The notes beneath the pieces are model-generated. The model did no database searches. It was not told where the DNA came from and worked only from the letters and a program-made list of their open reading frames with translations. Below are positions 48,009 to 57,426 of a stretch of 64,000 nucleotides of DNA, piece by piece. Position 1 is the stretch's first letter; the number at the start of each line of letters is the position of its first letter. A program made the translations under genes and the position numbers. The stretch comes from Octadecabacter sp. SW4 (GTDB lineage: Bacteria > Pseudomonadota > Alphaproteobacteria > Rhodobacterales > Rhodobacteraceae): contig NZ_CP042819.1 in the NCBI RefSeq assembly GCF_008065155.1, positions 124,001-188,000 on the forward strand. Direction: 5' to 3'.

Positions 48009-49349
48009 ATGAAGAACATCAAAATCGCACTTTGGGGCATTCCGGCATCGCTGACTGTGCTATGGCTGGCGGCCAGCCTGCCACTTCCCGACACGCTCAG
48101 CCCGATCGCGGTCCGCAACCTTCTGGTGCAGTATTCCGGCGTGCTGAGCTTGGGGGCCATGAGCATCGTAATGCTGCTTGCCACGCGTGCAAAATGGATC
48201 GAGCCTTGGCTTAATGGCCTCGATAAATCCTATCGGCTGCATAAATGGCTCGGTATTTTGGTGCTGGTAACGGCGGTGGTTCACTGGCTTGCATCCAATG
48301 CACCAAAATGGGCGGTCTCCTTGGGTCTGATGGAGGCCCCTGAACGCGGTGAACCATCTGGTGCAATCCCGGATGTCGGGGCCATTCAGGCGTTTTTCAA
48401 TAGCCAGCGCGGCTTAGCCGAAACGCTGGGCGACCTGCCGTTCAAGATCATGGTTATTCTGATCATTATCGCGCTCGTCAAACGGATCCCGTACAAATTC
48501 TTCGCCAATACCCACACGCTTTTGGCCGTCGCGTATCTGGCGTTTGTGTTCCATGGCGTTGTGCTGATGGACTTCGCAGCGTGGACGCAGCCCTTGGGCA
48601 TCGTCGTCGTGCTTTTGATGGTCGGCGGTGTGATTTCTGCGGTGATGACGCTGACGCGACAGATCGGGCGGCGCAACACGGTTTCGGGCAAAGTCGAATC
48701 CATCCGAACCTTTGCGGAACTGGATGCGACAGCGGTCACCATCGCGATGGAGGACGGCTGGAAAGGCCATGATGCAGGGCAGTTCGCATTTGTCTCGTTT
48801 GATCGCAAGGAAGGCAAACATCCGTTTACGATCGCCTCGGCCTGGGATCCGGCCGCGGGTCGCATTTCCGTCATTTCCAAGGCGCTTGGCGATTACACAA
48901 AATTTCTGCCCGATAGGCTGAAAACCGGCGGCGAAGTCATTGTCGAAGGTCCATATGGGCGCTTCACGTTCGATGATGCGAAGACACGCCAAGTCTGGAT
49001 CGGCGGCGGTGTCGGCATCACGCCCTTTATTGCGAAGATGAAGGAACTGGCGGCCACGCCTGACACCAAAACCGTCGATCTGATCCACAGCACCAAGGAT
49101 TTCTCCGCCGAGGCCGTGGAGATGCTGAAAGCAGACGCAAAGGCGGCGGGCATCACAATACATATCCTGGTGGACGACAGGGATGGATTCCTGGACGGCG
49201 CACGGCTTCGCGATCTTGTTCCTGACTGGAAATCGGCATCGGTTTGGTTCTGCGGTCCTGCCGGTTTCGGGCAGGCGCTGCGTAGCGACCTGTTGGCCAA
49301 TGGCCTCGTCGTCGAAGACTTCCATCAAGAGCTGTTCGAGATGCGCTGA
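48009..49349 (+). CDS. Ferric-reductase-like transmembrane flavoprotein
   Basis: The 446-residue protein has about six membrane helices (residues 5-215) with His residues in HKWLGILVLVTAVVHWLA and NTHTLLAVAY suited to bind haems, then FAD-binding (HPFTIAS) and NAD(P)H-binding (GGGVGITPF, WFCGPAGFG) domains of the ferredoxin-reductase type. It likely carries electrons from NAD(P)H through FAD and haem across the inner membrane to metal or quinone acceptors. It is followed by a GST gene 44 bp on, probably co-transcribed. Confidence 0.88.
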   Translation: MKNIKIALWGIPASLTVLWLAASLPLPDTLSPIAVRNLLVQYSGVLSLGAMSIVMLLATRAKWIEPWLNGLDKSYRLHKWLGILVLVTAVVHWLASNAPKWAVSLGLMEAPERGEPSGAIPDVGAIQAFFNSQRGLAETLGDLPFKIMVILIIIALVKRIPYKFFANTHTLLAVAYLAFVFHGVVLMDFAAWTQPLGIVVVLLMVGGVISAVMTLTRQIGRRNTVSGKVESIRTFAELDATAVTIAMEDGWKGHDAGQFAFVSFDRKEGKHPFTIASAWDPAAGRISVISKALGDYTKFLPDRLKTGGEVIVEGPYGRFTFDDAKTRQVWIGGGVGITPFIAKMKELAATPDTKTVDLIHSTKDFSAEAVEMLKADAKAAGITIHILVDDRDGFLDGARLRDLVPDWKSASVWFCGPAGFGQALRSDLLANGLVVEDFHQELFEMR

Positions 49350-49393
49350 ACAGTCACCGGACCATAGTCTGCGCTCGCATCCTAAAAAGGACA

Positions 49394-50212
49394 ATGAACA
49401 TGCCTATTCTAGAAACCGAAGATTCCACCATCACGTCGCTCAAAGGCATTCACCTTTATCATGCGGGCATGTCCAACTGCTCCATGCGGGTCCGCCTTGC
49501 TCTGGAGGAGAAGGGATTGACGTGGATTTCCCATGAGGTAGATCTTGGCCATCAGGAAAACCTTGAGCCGTGGTACTTGGCAATCCACCCTAAAGGCTTG
49601 GTTCCCGCGCTTGTGCACGACGGCGTTCCGGTGACCGAGTCCAACGACATCTTGCACTATCTCGAAGAAACATTCCCCAATCCTGCCCTGCTTTCCTCAA
49701 ATCCCGCTCTCGCGACAGAGGAAAACGAATGGGTCGATCTGGCCGCCTCACTGCACATGAAGGCCATCAAGACCTGGGTCTATGGCAGCACCGGTGGCGC
49801 ATCAAAGAAGCGCTCCGATATGATGCATTACGCTGAAATCCAACCCGACAAGTCACTGGTGGCCTTCCACACGCATTCCCTTGACGGTTTCAGCGCCGAG
49901 GAAATCGAGACCGCGCGCAAGATGCTCGCGGATGTATTCGACCGGATGGAAGCGCGGCTCAAGGATAACGACTACCTTACCGGCGACGCACAATCCCTTG
50001 CCGATATCGCGTGGCTGCCACAATATGTTCTGCTGAATATGCTCGGTTTTGACTTCCGCCCCTATCCGGGCATCCTTGCGTGGGCGAAGCGGCAGGAACA
50101 GCGCCCATCCTATCATAGGGCCGTTGCCGATTGGATGCCCAAGGTCCCGAACTGGGTGGTGCGGACAGGTGCGAAGCTGATGCGGTTCTATCGCAAACTG
50201 AAGCCCGCTTAG
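49394..50212 (+). CDS. Glutathione S-transferase family protein
   Basis: The 272-residue protein has an N-terminal thioredoxin-like domain with SNCSMRVRLALEEKGL and GLVPALVHDGVPVTESNDILHYLEE, and an all-helical C-terminal domain with SLADIAWLPQYVLLNMLGFDFRPYP. The catalytic residue may be the Ser or Cys of SNCSMR. The start has an AAAGGA site; an ATG two codons on is possible. The C terminus is longer than in standard 200-220-residue GSTs. Confidence 0.9.
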   Translation: MNMPILETEDSTITSLKGIHLYHAGMSNCSMRVRLALEEKGLTWISHEVDLGHQENLEPWYLAIHPKGLVPALVHDGVPVTESNDILHYLEETFPNPALLSSNPALATEENEWVDLAASLHMKAIKTWVYGSTGGASKKRSDMMHYAEIQPDKSLVAFHTHSLDGFSAEEIETARKMLADVFDRMEARLKDNDYLTGDAQSLADIAWLPQYVLLNMLGFDFRPYPGILAWAKRQEQRPSYHRAVADWMPKVPNWVVRTGAKLMRFYRKLKPA

Positions 50213-50326
50213 GCCTTGATGGAGGCTGATGGCAAAACCTCGTTCTCTCGACTGCCACGTTTGAGTCTCGCGTCCTTCAGGTCTACGGTCTTTGGCGAAT
50301 TCGTTGATTGATCGTCAAAGCGGGGA

Positions 50327-51031
50327 ATGGCTGCGATGAAGAGCCTGTTTCAGCCGACATGGGCAAGTCTTGCAGTTGTTGTCGCCCTGATCACGACAAC
50401 CTGGACCCTGTCCAGCATCGGGTACTATCAGCTCGCCGATTTTCTCGGAAAGCCGGGCGGGTATAATGAAGGCCCTCGTATTTTCAGCATTTACTATGGG
50501 ATCTGGTGCCTGATCGTTTTTTTGATCTTTCACCCCGCCTTATCCGCTTGGGCAAAACGATCCTCTCCCCCCGAAGACCGCTTCGCACCTCTTTTTATGC
50601 TGACCGCCTGCGCCCTTTTCGCATTTATCGTTCTGCCATTTCTTCCTGAGGCGGATATTCCGACAGAAGATGAGGTCAATGAAATCATCATCGCCCAACC
50701 TTGGTACTTTCTTCCCAAATCCGTTGAAATCCTCTTTCAGCAGAGTCTGATGACAGCGCTGGTCGTAGCACTCGCGGCACAAAACCTGCGTCTGGGGCAG
50801 ATCGCCTTGCTCACTGCAATCCTGTTTGGCGGGTTCCACCTGACGTTGGCATTGGACGGTGCCAATCCATTCTATGTTTTACGATACACAGTCGCCGCGA
50901 CGCTTTTCGGTGCGATCACGCCTTATCAAATGCTGAAAATGCGAAACGGGTTTGTATATTCGTTTTCGCTTCATTGGGGGTGGTATGCGCTCGACACCAC
51001 GATCTGGCGGTTTCTGTTTCCTGCACTCTGA
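50327..51031 (+). CDS. Multi-pass membrane protein, possibly degenerate CPBP (Abi) family
   Basis: The 234-residue product has about six hydrophobic segments. Its last third follows the order of CPBP intramembrane proteases: VEILFQQS where EExxxR is expected, then LFGGFHL matching FxxxH, then SLHWGWYALD for the final His motif. The paired Glu and the Arg of the active site are not conserved, so it is either an inactive relative or a false resemblance. The start at 50327 sits just after a GGGG; 50336 is also possible. Confidence 0.6.
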   Translation: MAAMKSLFQPTWASLAVVVALITTTWTLSSIGYYQLADFLGKPGGYNEGPRIFSIYYGIWCLIVFLIFHPALSAWAKRSSPPEDRFAPLFMLTACALFAFIVLPFLPEADIPTEDEVNEIIIAQPWYFLPKSVEILFQQSLMTALVVALAAQNLRLGQIALLTAILFGGFHLTLALDGANPFYVLRYTVAATLFGAITPYQMLKMRNGFVYSFSLHWGWYALDTTIWRFLFPAL

Positions 51032-51626
51032 GCCGGGGAGAACGACCGCAAGCCCACAAACCAAGCTCGATCAAGGCTGTTGCCGAAGTAGCGCTTGGCA
51101 CGATATGCGGCGTGGTCGTCGAATGTTCCAGTCGGAGATGCTCCATCGCGATGCCATGTTGCGTGGAGGGCCGGCAGTCATGGGGCGGGCCTGGCTGCGC
51201 AAGAATCCTGGCGGAGCAAAGCTCCAAGCTTCCGTTTGCCGAAAGTCTTGTCGGCCCCTTTCGACGTCACCAAAGACGGCCCGAATTAAGCTGTCACGGT
51301 CGAGCGACGCGGCACGCCGCATATGAAGCACCGAACAGATCTTTTCGGCTTATCAAGCGGCTGTCTCCTCAGAAGGGGCAATTTCTGATTGATATAGACT
51401 TTTTGTCCGCAAAGCGTCTGAAAGCAGCCATGCGCACAAACGGAGCAAGTTGAAACTTCGTCCGCTTGCCAGCCATCCAGCATAGACGGCGCCCAACGGT
51501 CATTATCGGAGCCCTTATGCGCCGTTGTTTCAAGGAGCCCTTATGCGCCGTTGTTTCAAAACGTCAGCAGGTTTCGCAAGCGGGTGCGACAGCGGTTGCG
51601 CGGCTCGGCCCGGTCGGGGCCGCACC
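51032..51626. other. Gene-poor spacer with a tandem duplication
   Basis: The 595-bp spacer lies between the membrane protein gene and the convergent aminotransferase. Overlapping short frames exist on both strands but none has family-like features or a ribosome site. The only structured element is the 26-bp tandem duplication listed separately. Confidence 0.5.
51508..51559. repeat. Perfect 26-bp tandem duplication
   Basis: The unit at 51508-51533, beginning GGAGCCCTTATGCG and ending TTGTTTCAA, is repeated exactly at 51534-51559. Two copies with no mismatch indicate a recent slippage or duplication. Confidence 0.9.
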
Positions 51627-52937
51627 CTATCCCGCAAGCTGGGCGCGCAGTTTTGCGCCAACCTCGTCGATGTGGTCTTGGGTAATCGTCAGCGGTGGTG
51701 ACATGCACAGCGCGTCGCCCACCGGCCGCACGATCAGGCCCTTGTCCCACAACCCGTTATAGGCCGCGCGCCCCGCGTCACCGATGGCACCTTTCTGTTC
51801 CAGATGCACCGCGCCGATGATTCCACAGTTGCGAATATCCATCACGCCGGGCAGGTCGCGCAAACCGTGCAACATGTCTTCCCACGGGCCGGCCATACGT
51901 GCGGCATTGCCGAAAATATCCTCGTCGCGGTAGGCATCGAGCGTGGCGATACAGGCCGCGCTGGCCAGCGGATGACCGGAATAGGTATAGCCGTGGAACA
52001 GGTCAGGCATCGTCGCGGGACCGTTGCGGAAAGCGTCACGCACGGCCGCCGTGGCCAGCACGCCCCCCATTGGCACGGTCGCGTTTGTCATCCCCTTGGC
52101 GCAGGTCACCAGATCAGGCGTGACGCCAAAGGCCTCGTGGGCAAAGGGTGTGCCCATGCGGCCAAATCCGGTGATCACCTCGTCAAAGATCAGCAAAATC
52201 CCGTTGCCATCGCAAATCTCGCGCAGGCGCTCAAGGTAGCCCTTGGGCGGCGGGAATACCCCGCCCGCGCCGCTGACTGGCTCGACGATCACCGCCGCAA
52301 TCGTGTGACCGCCATGCAAGTCGCACAGCCGCTGCAGATCGTCGGCCAGGTCCGCGCCGTGCTCGGGCAGGCCACGACTAAAGGTATTTTCCGGCAGCCA
52401 GGTGTGGCGCATGTGAACTGCCGACGGATATAGCGTGCCGAATTGCCCCTTGTTCAGACCCAGCCCACCAACGGACAGCCCACCAAAGTTGATCCCGTGA
52501 TAGGCTTTTTCACGCCCCACCAGAATCCGGCGCTGCCCTTCACCACGATGGTGATGATAGGCCAGCGCAATTTTCAGCGCCGTATCCACTGCCTCGGATC
52601 CCGAGTTGGTAAAGAACACATGGTCAAACGCGGGGGCCAGTTCGGTGACGCGCGCTGCCGCCTCAAAGGCCAGCGGATGGCCCTGATTGAAATTATGCAC
52701 GAAATCATAAGCCGCCGCCTGATCCTGAATGGCCTTGGTGATTTTCGGGTGGTTATGCCCCGCATTCGAACACCACAGCCCGCCGGTGCCGTCGAACAAT
52801 TCGTGCCCGTCCACGGTTGTATAGCGCACACCCTCGGCCTTGGAGATCAGGCGCGGATTGTCCTTGAACGCCTTGGTCGCCGTGAACGGCATCCAGAAAC
52901 TATCAAGATCATTGGGAACGCGATGGGTATCGGGCAT
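51627..52937 (-). CDS. Class III omega-amino acid:pyruvate aminotransferase
   Basis: The 436-residue PLP enzyme transfers the terminal amino group of beta-alanine or other omega-amino acids to pyruvate. Marks are the start FWMPFTATKAFKDNPRLI, GTGGLWCSNAGHNHP, TNSGSEAVDTALK, VEPVSGAGGVFPPPKGY, DEVITGFGR and the PLP Lys in TCAKGMTNATVPMGG. This fits the beta-alanine-pyruvate transaminase (OapT) group. The ATG at 52937 has AAGGAGA; the 119-codon upstream extension is rejected. Confidence 0.92.
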   Translation of the reverse strand: MPDTHRVPNDLDSFWMPFTATKAFKDNPRLISKAEGVRYTTVDGHELFDGTGGLWCSNAGHNHPKITKAIQDQAAAYDFVHNFNQGHPLAFEAAARVTELAPAFDHVFFTNSGSEAVDTALKIALAYHHHRGEGQRRILVGREKAYHGINFGGLSVGGLGLNKGQFGTLYPSAVHMRHTWLPENTFSRGLPEHGADLADDLQRLCDLHGGHTIAAVIVEPVSGAGGVFPPPKGYLERLREICDGNGILLIFDEVITGFGRMGTPFAHEAFGVTPDLVTCAKGMTNATVPMGGVLATAAVRDAFRNGPATMPDLFHGYTYSGHPLASAACIATLDAYRDEDIFGNAARMAGPWEDMLHGLRDLPGVMDIRNCGIIGAVHLEQKGAIGDAGRAAYNGLWDKGLIVRPVGDALCMSPPLTITQDHIDEVGAKLRAQLAG

Positions 52938-53162
52938 GGGTTTCTCCTTGGTTTGGATCAGTCGTGACACGGGCCAAGCGGAATTCCAAGGGGGTAATTC
53001 CCGCGGCAAGAACGCCGCACTCGCGGCGCTGGCACTGGCGAGGGAGCTGCGTGAATAGGAGTTCACCAAATTCAGTCCACCACTAAGTTCGGTCGCAAGG
53101 GCCAAGTGACTCAGACCCGAACCAGACATCCAAAGTGACATGACCAATCGGCTGCTTCGCGG

Positions 53163-53243
53163 ACTTTGCCGCCGTTGCCCTTCTGGGTGATTGCTGACGC
53201 AGCATCTGCTCGCGCCTGCGGCACACTCATTGCTGCGTTGCAG
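53163..53243 (+). repeat. Dispersed repeat, copy A
   Basis: This copy contains ACTTTGCCG at 53163, GCTGACGCAGCATC at 53193-53206 and CTGCGTTGCAG at 53233-53243. The same three blocks recur at 57427-57506 in the same orientation, with exactly 26 bp between the last two blocks in both copies. Sequence between blocks has diverged. Confidence 0.6.
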
Positions 53244-53398
53244 CCGATGTCGCCAGACCGGACATTCGAAGCCAGTCTGAGACATGAAATTCACACCGCC
53301 ATTTACGCTGCAACCGGGATTGACGTAACGAGGGCGGACTTTCCCGACCTTCGCAGTTAGTGCGCGAACGTCTGCTACTGTAAAGCGACATGCTTTTC

Positions 53399-53529
53399 AT
53401 GCCGATAGTCGATCGTCGCGTGCCATTGGGCGGTTGATGATCACTGCCCCGCCAAGGATCGCAGCCACCGGCAGAAGCTCACTCAGGATGATCGATGCAA
53501 GTTGCGGAGCGCAAGGTATCGCAACCATT
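53399..53529 (-). pseudogene. Possible C-terminal remnant of an EamA/DMT transporter
   Basis: On the minus strand a short frame reads LASIILSELLPVAAILGGA and continues VIINRP before a stop. This resembles the last two helices of EamA transporters, where a leading Leu- and Val-rich helix is followed by LLGGALI. It is flanked by stops and has no start, so it can only be a relic. The evidence is a short pattern and may be chance. Confidence 0.3.
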
Positions 53530-53963
53530 CCCAAAAGTGCCTATTGTGCTGAGGGAGTGAGGCGTGCCCCTTCCGGCACGCATTGCCAGTCATGGGCCAC
53601 TGCGCATGATGCTTGGAAGCATCGCTCTATCGCGACACGTCAACGTATTGGCGGACTGCTTTTTGATCCTGCCACCGCCCCGGCCTCAAAACGGCTACAG
53701 ACCAGAGCCAGCCGAGAACCCCGCTTTGCCAACCGGCAAAGTGTCCGCATGCCTATATCCGGGCTCGGCATCTTCCGGCCTGGCAGAAAGCCGCCCAAGA
53801 TGAGACGGATTTTATTCCGTGAGAAGCGACTATCGGCACCGCAAAGATCAACTCTTCGGGCCGATCTCGAAAGGGTCCAAGCTGTAGTTCTGGCATTTTC
53901 CAAGCTATGAGCGTTTCCCCAAACGTTCGACAAGACGATCTGGACTGCTAGACCCAATCACAG

Positions 53964-55073
53964 TCAGGACCCAGTCTTGCGCCGGAACAACCAAGCGCCT
54001 GCCGAAAGTGTGACTACGGCGATCAACGCCATTGGCCAAGTGTGGCGGAAGATTACCTCGGGCGGAATATCTTTTAGGAACAATCCTTTGGAGAGGATGA
54101 TGAAATGCGTGATCGGGTTAGTCTCGGTCAGCCACTGCAACCAGTCCGGCATATTTTCGACAGGCGTTGCATAGCCAGACAACAGCACCGCTGGCGTCAT
54201 GTAGATGAACAGGCCGATGACGGCCTGTTGCTGGGTTGAGGCGAGAGACGAGATGAACAGGCCGATTCCGATATTGGCCGCAAGATAGACCACCATGGCC
54301 AGATAAAGCGCCGGCAGCGAGCCTCGAAACGGAACATCAAGGACAAGCCGGGCCAGTACCAACATCGCAGTGGCGCTGAGCAGCGCCACGAACAGCGCCG
54401 GCAGGGTCTTGCCCGCAAGAATTTCGGCTGGACGCAGCGGTGAAACCAGCAATTGTTCGAACGTGCCAAGCTCGCGTTCGCGCGCAATCGCCAGCGCCGA
54501 TACCATAAAACCGACGATGGCGACCATCACCGCGAACAAAGCTGGAACCGCGAACCACAGCGGGTCGGCATTGGGGTTGAACCATGTGCGCGAGGTTACG
54601 GTGGCGGGCGGTCGCGGACCGCTTTCGCCGACCAGTTCAGCGTCATAGGCCAGAACGATGCGGCTGGCGTAGCCCAGAAGGATCTGCGCGGTATTCGAGC
54701 GGCGACCATCCAACAGAATCTGAACTTGTGCCGGTTCGCCCGCCAGCACGCGGCGTGAAAAATCCGGCGCAAACTGGAGCACCATCGACACGTCCTTGTC
54801 ATCGATTGCTTTCGAGGCGTCTTTGATGGTTGTGAAGTAGATGATCCGGTCAAAGGTTGGCGCGCCCTCGAAACGATTGATCAGCGCGCGCGCCTCGATG
54901 CCGGTGTCGTAGTTAACGATGCCAATTGATGCGTTATTGACATCTTGGGTGATAGCAAATGCGTAAATCAACAAAAGAAACGGTGGTGCGAACAGAACCA
55001 CGACCCTTGTCTGGCGGTCGCGTGCGCTGGCTAACAACTCCTTTAGGATCAGCGAAAGAATGCGCCGCCACAT
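53964..55073 (-). CDS. ABC-2 type transporter permease (YbhR-like)
   Basis: The 369-residue protein has one N-terminal membrane helix (about 23-42), a large extracytoplasmic domain (about 45-175, with FAPDFSRRVLAGEPAQVQIL) and five further helices. The pattern ERELGTFEQLLVSPLRPAEILAGK is typical of ABC2_membrane_3 permeases. It is the last gene of an ATPase-permease-permease operon, 3 bp after the other permease. Such complexes export drugs, dyes or lipophilic compounds; the substrate here is unknown. Confidence 0.9.
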   Translation of the reverse strand: MWRRILSLILKELLASARDRQTRVVVLFAPPFLLLIYAFAITQDVNNASIGIVNYDTGIEARALINRFEGAPTFDRIIYFTTIKDASKAIDDKDVSMVLQFAPDFSRRVLAGEPAQVQILLDGRRSNTAQILLGYASRIVLAYDAELVGESGPRPPATVTSRTWFNPNADPLWFAVPALFAVMVAIVGFMVSALAIARERELGTFEQLLVSPLRPAEILAGKTLPALFVALLSATAMLVLARLVLDVPFRGSLPALYLAMVVYLAANIGIGLFISSLASTQQQAVIGLFIYMTPAVLLSGYATPVENMPDWLQWLTETNPITHFIILSKGLFLKDIPPEVIFRHTWPMALIAVVTLSAGAWLFRRKTGS

Positions 55074-55076
55074 CGC

Positions 55077-56216
55077 CTAATCCAGCCTTGTGCGGGTGGA
55101 CAACACCGTCAGAACGAAAAAGCCGACGGAAATTGCCAGCAGAGCGGCCATATCAGGCAGTAGAACCGGCCAGATATCGCCAGTCAGAAACAGCGTTTGC
55201 AGGCTGGATACGTAATAATTTGCCGGAACCGCCCATGCAATCACCTGGAGCGGCCAGGGCATGCTGTCGACTTCGAACACGAAATTCGAGAAATAAAACG
55301 CCGGCAGGAAGGCCGACAGGATTGACGCCTGCGCCGCGACAAGCTGGTTGCGCGTCGCCGTTGATATCAGCAGTCCCTGACCGAGCGCCGACAGCATGAA
55401 CACCGCCGATACCACTGCCAACATCAGGAACGAGCCGCGAAACGGCACGCCAAAAACTGCGACGGCGACAGCAGTGGATAGGATCGTCGAGCCCATGCCG
55501 AGCAGGAAATACGGCACGATCTTGCCCAGTAGAAGCTCGAACCGGCCGATCGGTGTGGCAAGCAGCGCTTCCATGGTGCCGCGTTCCCACTCGCGGGCGA
55601 CAACCAACGCGGTCAGAAGTGCGCCGATCAGCGTCAGGATGATCGCCATCGACCCGGGGATCAGCGAGTAGCGGCTGGCCAACTCCGGGTTGTACCAGAA
55701 TTGCGGTTCTACGGTGATCGGCAAAGGCAAGAGCGCGCGTGACCGGCTGAGAGATTCGGTCGCCAGCCAATTGGCCCACAGTAGCTCAAGATAGCCCTCA
55801 ACCAGACGGGCGGTGTTGGGATCGCCACCATCGACGATCACTTGAATGGGTGCCGTTTCGCCACGATATATCTGGTCCGAGAAGTCGGCTGCCAGCACGA
55901 CAATGCCACGAATATCACCTGCGATCAGTGCCGGCTCGAAGGCGCGGCGGTCGCGCGCAGTTTCGATCTCAAATATCTGCGAGTTGTGCAGGGCTGCCGT
56001 AAAACTGCCGGTCTCGGGCGTCGGTTGCTCGACCACCAGCCCGATACTGTAGGATCGCGGATCGAGGCTGATGCCATAGCCAAACAGGAACAGCAGCAAC
56101 AGCGGCAGTAAGACGGCGACAAGCAGGTTCGAGGGATCGCGCATCACCTGCCTGGTTTCCTTGACGATCAGCCCGCGCATACGGCGGGCGCGTTCGCCTG
56201 TCGGAGCCGCGCTCAT
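55077..56216 (-). CDS. ABC-2 type transporter permease (YbhS-like)
   Basis: The 379-residue paralogue of the next permease has the same layout: an N-terminal helix with the preceding KETRQVMRDPSNLL, an extracytoplasmic domain with VLAADFSDQIYRGE, and a C-terminal five-helix bundle with EWERGTMEALLATPIGRFELLLGK. Its start overlaps the ATPase gene stop (ATGA). The two permeases probably pair as a heterodimer as in YbhFSR. Confidence 0.9.
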   Translation of the reverse strand: MSAAPTGERARRMRGLIVKETRQVMRDPSNLLVAVLLPLLLLFLFGYGISLDPRSYSIGLVVEQPTPETGSFTAALHNSQIFEIETARDRRAFEPALIAGDIRGIVVLAADFSDQIYRGETAPIQVIVDGGDPNTARLVEGYLELLWANWLATESLSRSRALLPLPITVEPQFWYNPELASRYSLIPGSMAIILTLIGALLTALVVAREWERGTMEALLATPIGRFELLLGKIVPYFLLGMGSTILSTAVAVAVFGVPFRGSFLMLAVVSAVFMLSALGQGLLISTATRNQLVAAQASILSAFLPAFYFSNFVFEVDSMPWPLQVIAWAVPANYYVSSLQTLFLTGDIWPVLLPDMAALLAISVGFFVLTVLSTRTRLD

Positions 56217-57199
56217 GCTGCCACCTGTGCCGCGTCGTCGGCCTCGACCAGTGCCACGAAGGCGTCTTCAAGCGTCGGTTCGGGCAGGCCCTGCGACACC
56301 ACCCCCGCCTTCAGCGCGTCCGGTGTATCCAGCGCGATCATCCGGCTGCGATAGATTAGCGCAATGCGGTCGCAGTATTCGGCTTCATCGAGGAAATGCG
56401 TCGTGACCATGATGGTCACGCCGGTTCCGACCATTGCATTGATATGGGACCAGAATTCGCGACGCGTGCGCGGATCGACACCCGACGTTGGCTCGTCCAA
56501 GAACAACACATCTGGTTCGTGCATCACCGCGCAGGCCAGCGCGAGGCGCTGGCGAAACCCAAGCGGCAGTGCGTGCGCGTCGCTGCCAAGATAAGGGCCA
56601 AGCGCGAATGTTTCGGTCATCCGGTCGATCACGTCGCGCCGCCGAGCGCCGCCAAGCCCGTAGACACCCGCAAAGAAGTTCAGGTTCTGGCGGACGCTGA
56701 GATCGCCATAAAGCGAGAATTTCTGCGCCATATAGCCCAGACGTGCACGCGCCTTGCCCGGCGCGCGCGCCAGATCAAGCCCGGCCACACGCGCATTGCC
56801 TGATGAGGGCTTCAACAACCCGTTCAGCATCTTGAACGTGGTCGATTTTCCGGCACCATTGGGGCCGATCAGCCCGAAGATATCGCCGCGCCGGACCCTG
56901 AAACTGATGTTGTCGGCCGCCGTGAAACTGCCGAAATGCCGGGTCAGGTTTTCGGCGACGACGACATCCTCGCGCCGGTCCGGATCCTTTGTGGACATGT
57001 TGGCAAAAGGCGAGCGTAGTTTTGGGCCGCCACCCAGCAGATCCATGAACGCATCCTCGAAGCGCGGTGCGGCGGCGTTGATCTTTGCGGTGATGCCCGC
57101 CTTGATCTGGTCCGGTGTGGGCGCGGCGGCGCCCGCGCGGGTCACCAGACGGAGGCTCTGGCCCTGAATAGTACCGTCGATGATATCGAGCATGGCCAT
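56213..57199 (-). pseudogene. YbhF-type ABC ATPase lacking its first nucleotide-binding domain
   Basis: YbhF-like ATPases carry two ABC domains joined by a linker. Here the frame starts inside the linker (LDIIDGTIQG, then APRFEDAFMDLLGGGP) and contains only the second domain: Walker A GPNGAGKST, the degenerate signature LPLGFRQRLALA normal for that domain, and Walker B VLFLDEPTSGVD. The roughly 230-residue first domain is missing, and serine-recombinase sequence begins at the break. A 328-residue protein could still be made from the ATG at 57199 and might work as a homodimer, so truncated but possibly functional. Confidence 0.78.
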
Positions 57200-57395
57200 C
57201 GCCCGCGCCAATGGCAAACTGAAGGGCAAGACACCGAAGTTGTCGGATCGCCGCCAAACAGAGCTGCGCCGCATGTATCACACGGGCGACTATTCGGTCA
57301 GCGATCTGGCAGAGCTGTTCGACGTCTCCCGGCCAACTGTCTACCGTGTCCTGCAGCGAACACCGAGCGCAGATGCACCTTCAGCTGCGGTGTAG
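57193..57395 (+). pseudogene. C-terminal fragment of a serine recombinase (resolvase/invertase)
   Basis: The frame MAIARANGKLKGKTPKLSD and the helix-turn-helix YSVSDLAELFDVSRPTVYRV match the end of Tn3-type resolvases and DNA invertases, where GMAIARANGKLRGK-like sequence links the catalytic domain to the HTH_7 domain. The catalytic domain with its Ser is absent. The fragment starts at the base where the YbhF linker stops on the other strand, so the element probably caused the truncation. It ends in TAG at 57395 after about 67 residues. Confidence 0.75.
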
Positions 57396-57426
57396 CGACT
57401 ATTCGCTGCACGGCGCATGAACTGAC

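Larger units (their letters stand above)
52938..53963. other. 1-kb gene-poor spacer with repeat copy and transporter remnant
   Basis: No intact gene was found over 1,026 bp. It contains one copy of a dispersed repeat (53163-53243), a short EamA-like remnant on the minus strand and otherwise short frames without support. The length is exceptional for this otherwise compact window and suggests decay after rearrangement. Confidence 0.6.

Noticed and set aside
52938-53294. 119-residue N-terminal extension of the omega-aminotransferase
   Set aside because: The strong AAGGAGA site and the conserved start support 52937; the extension overlaps repeat copy A.
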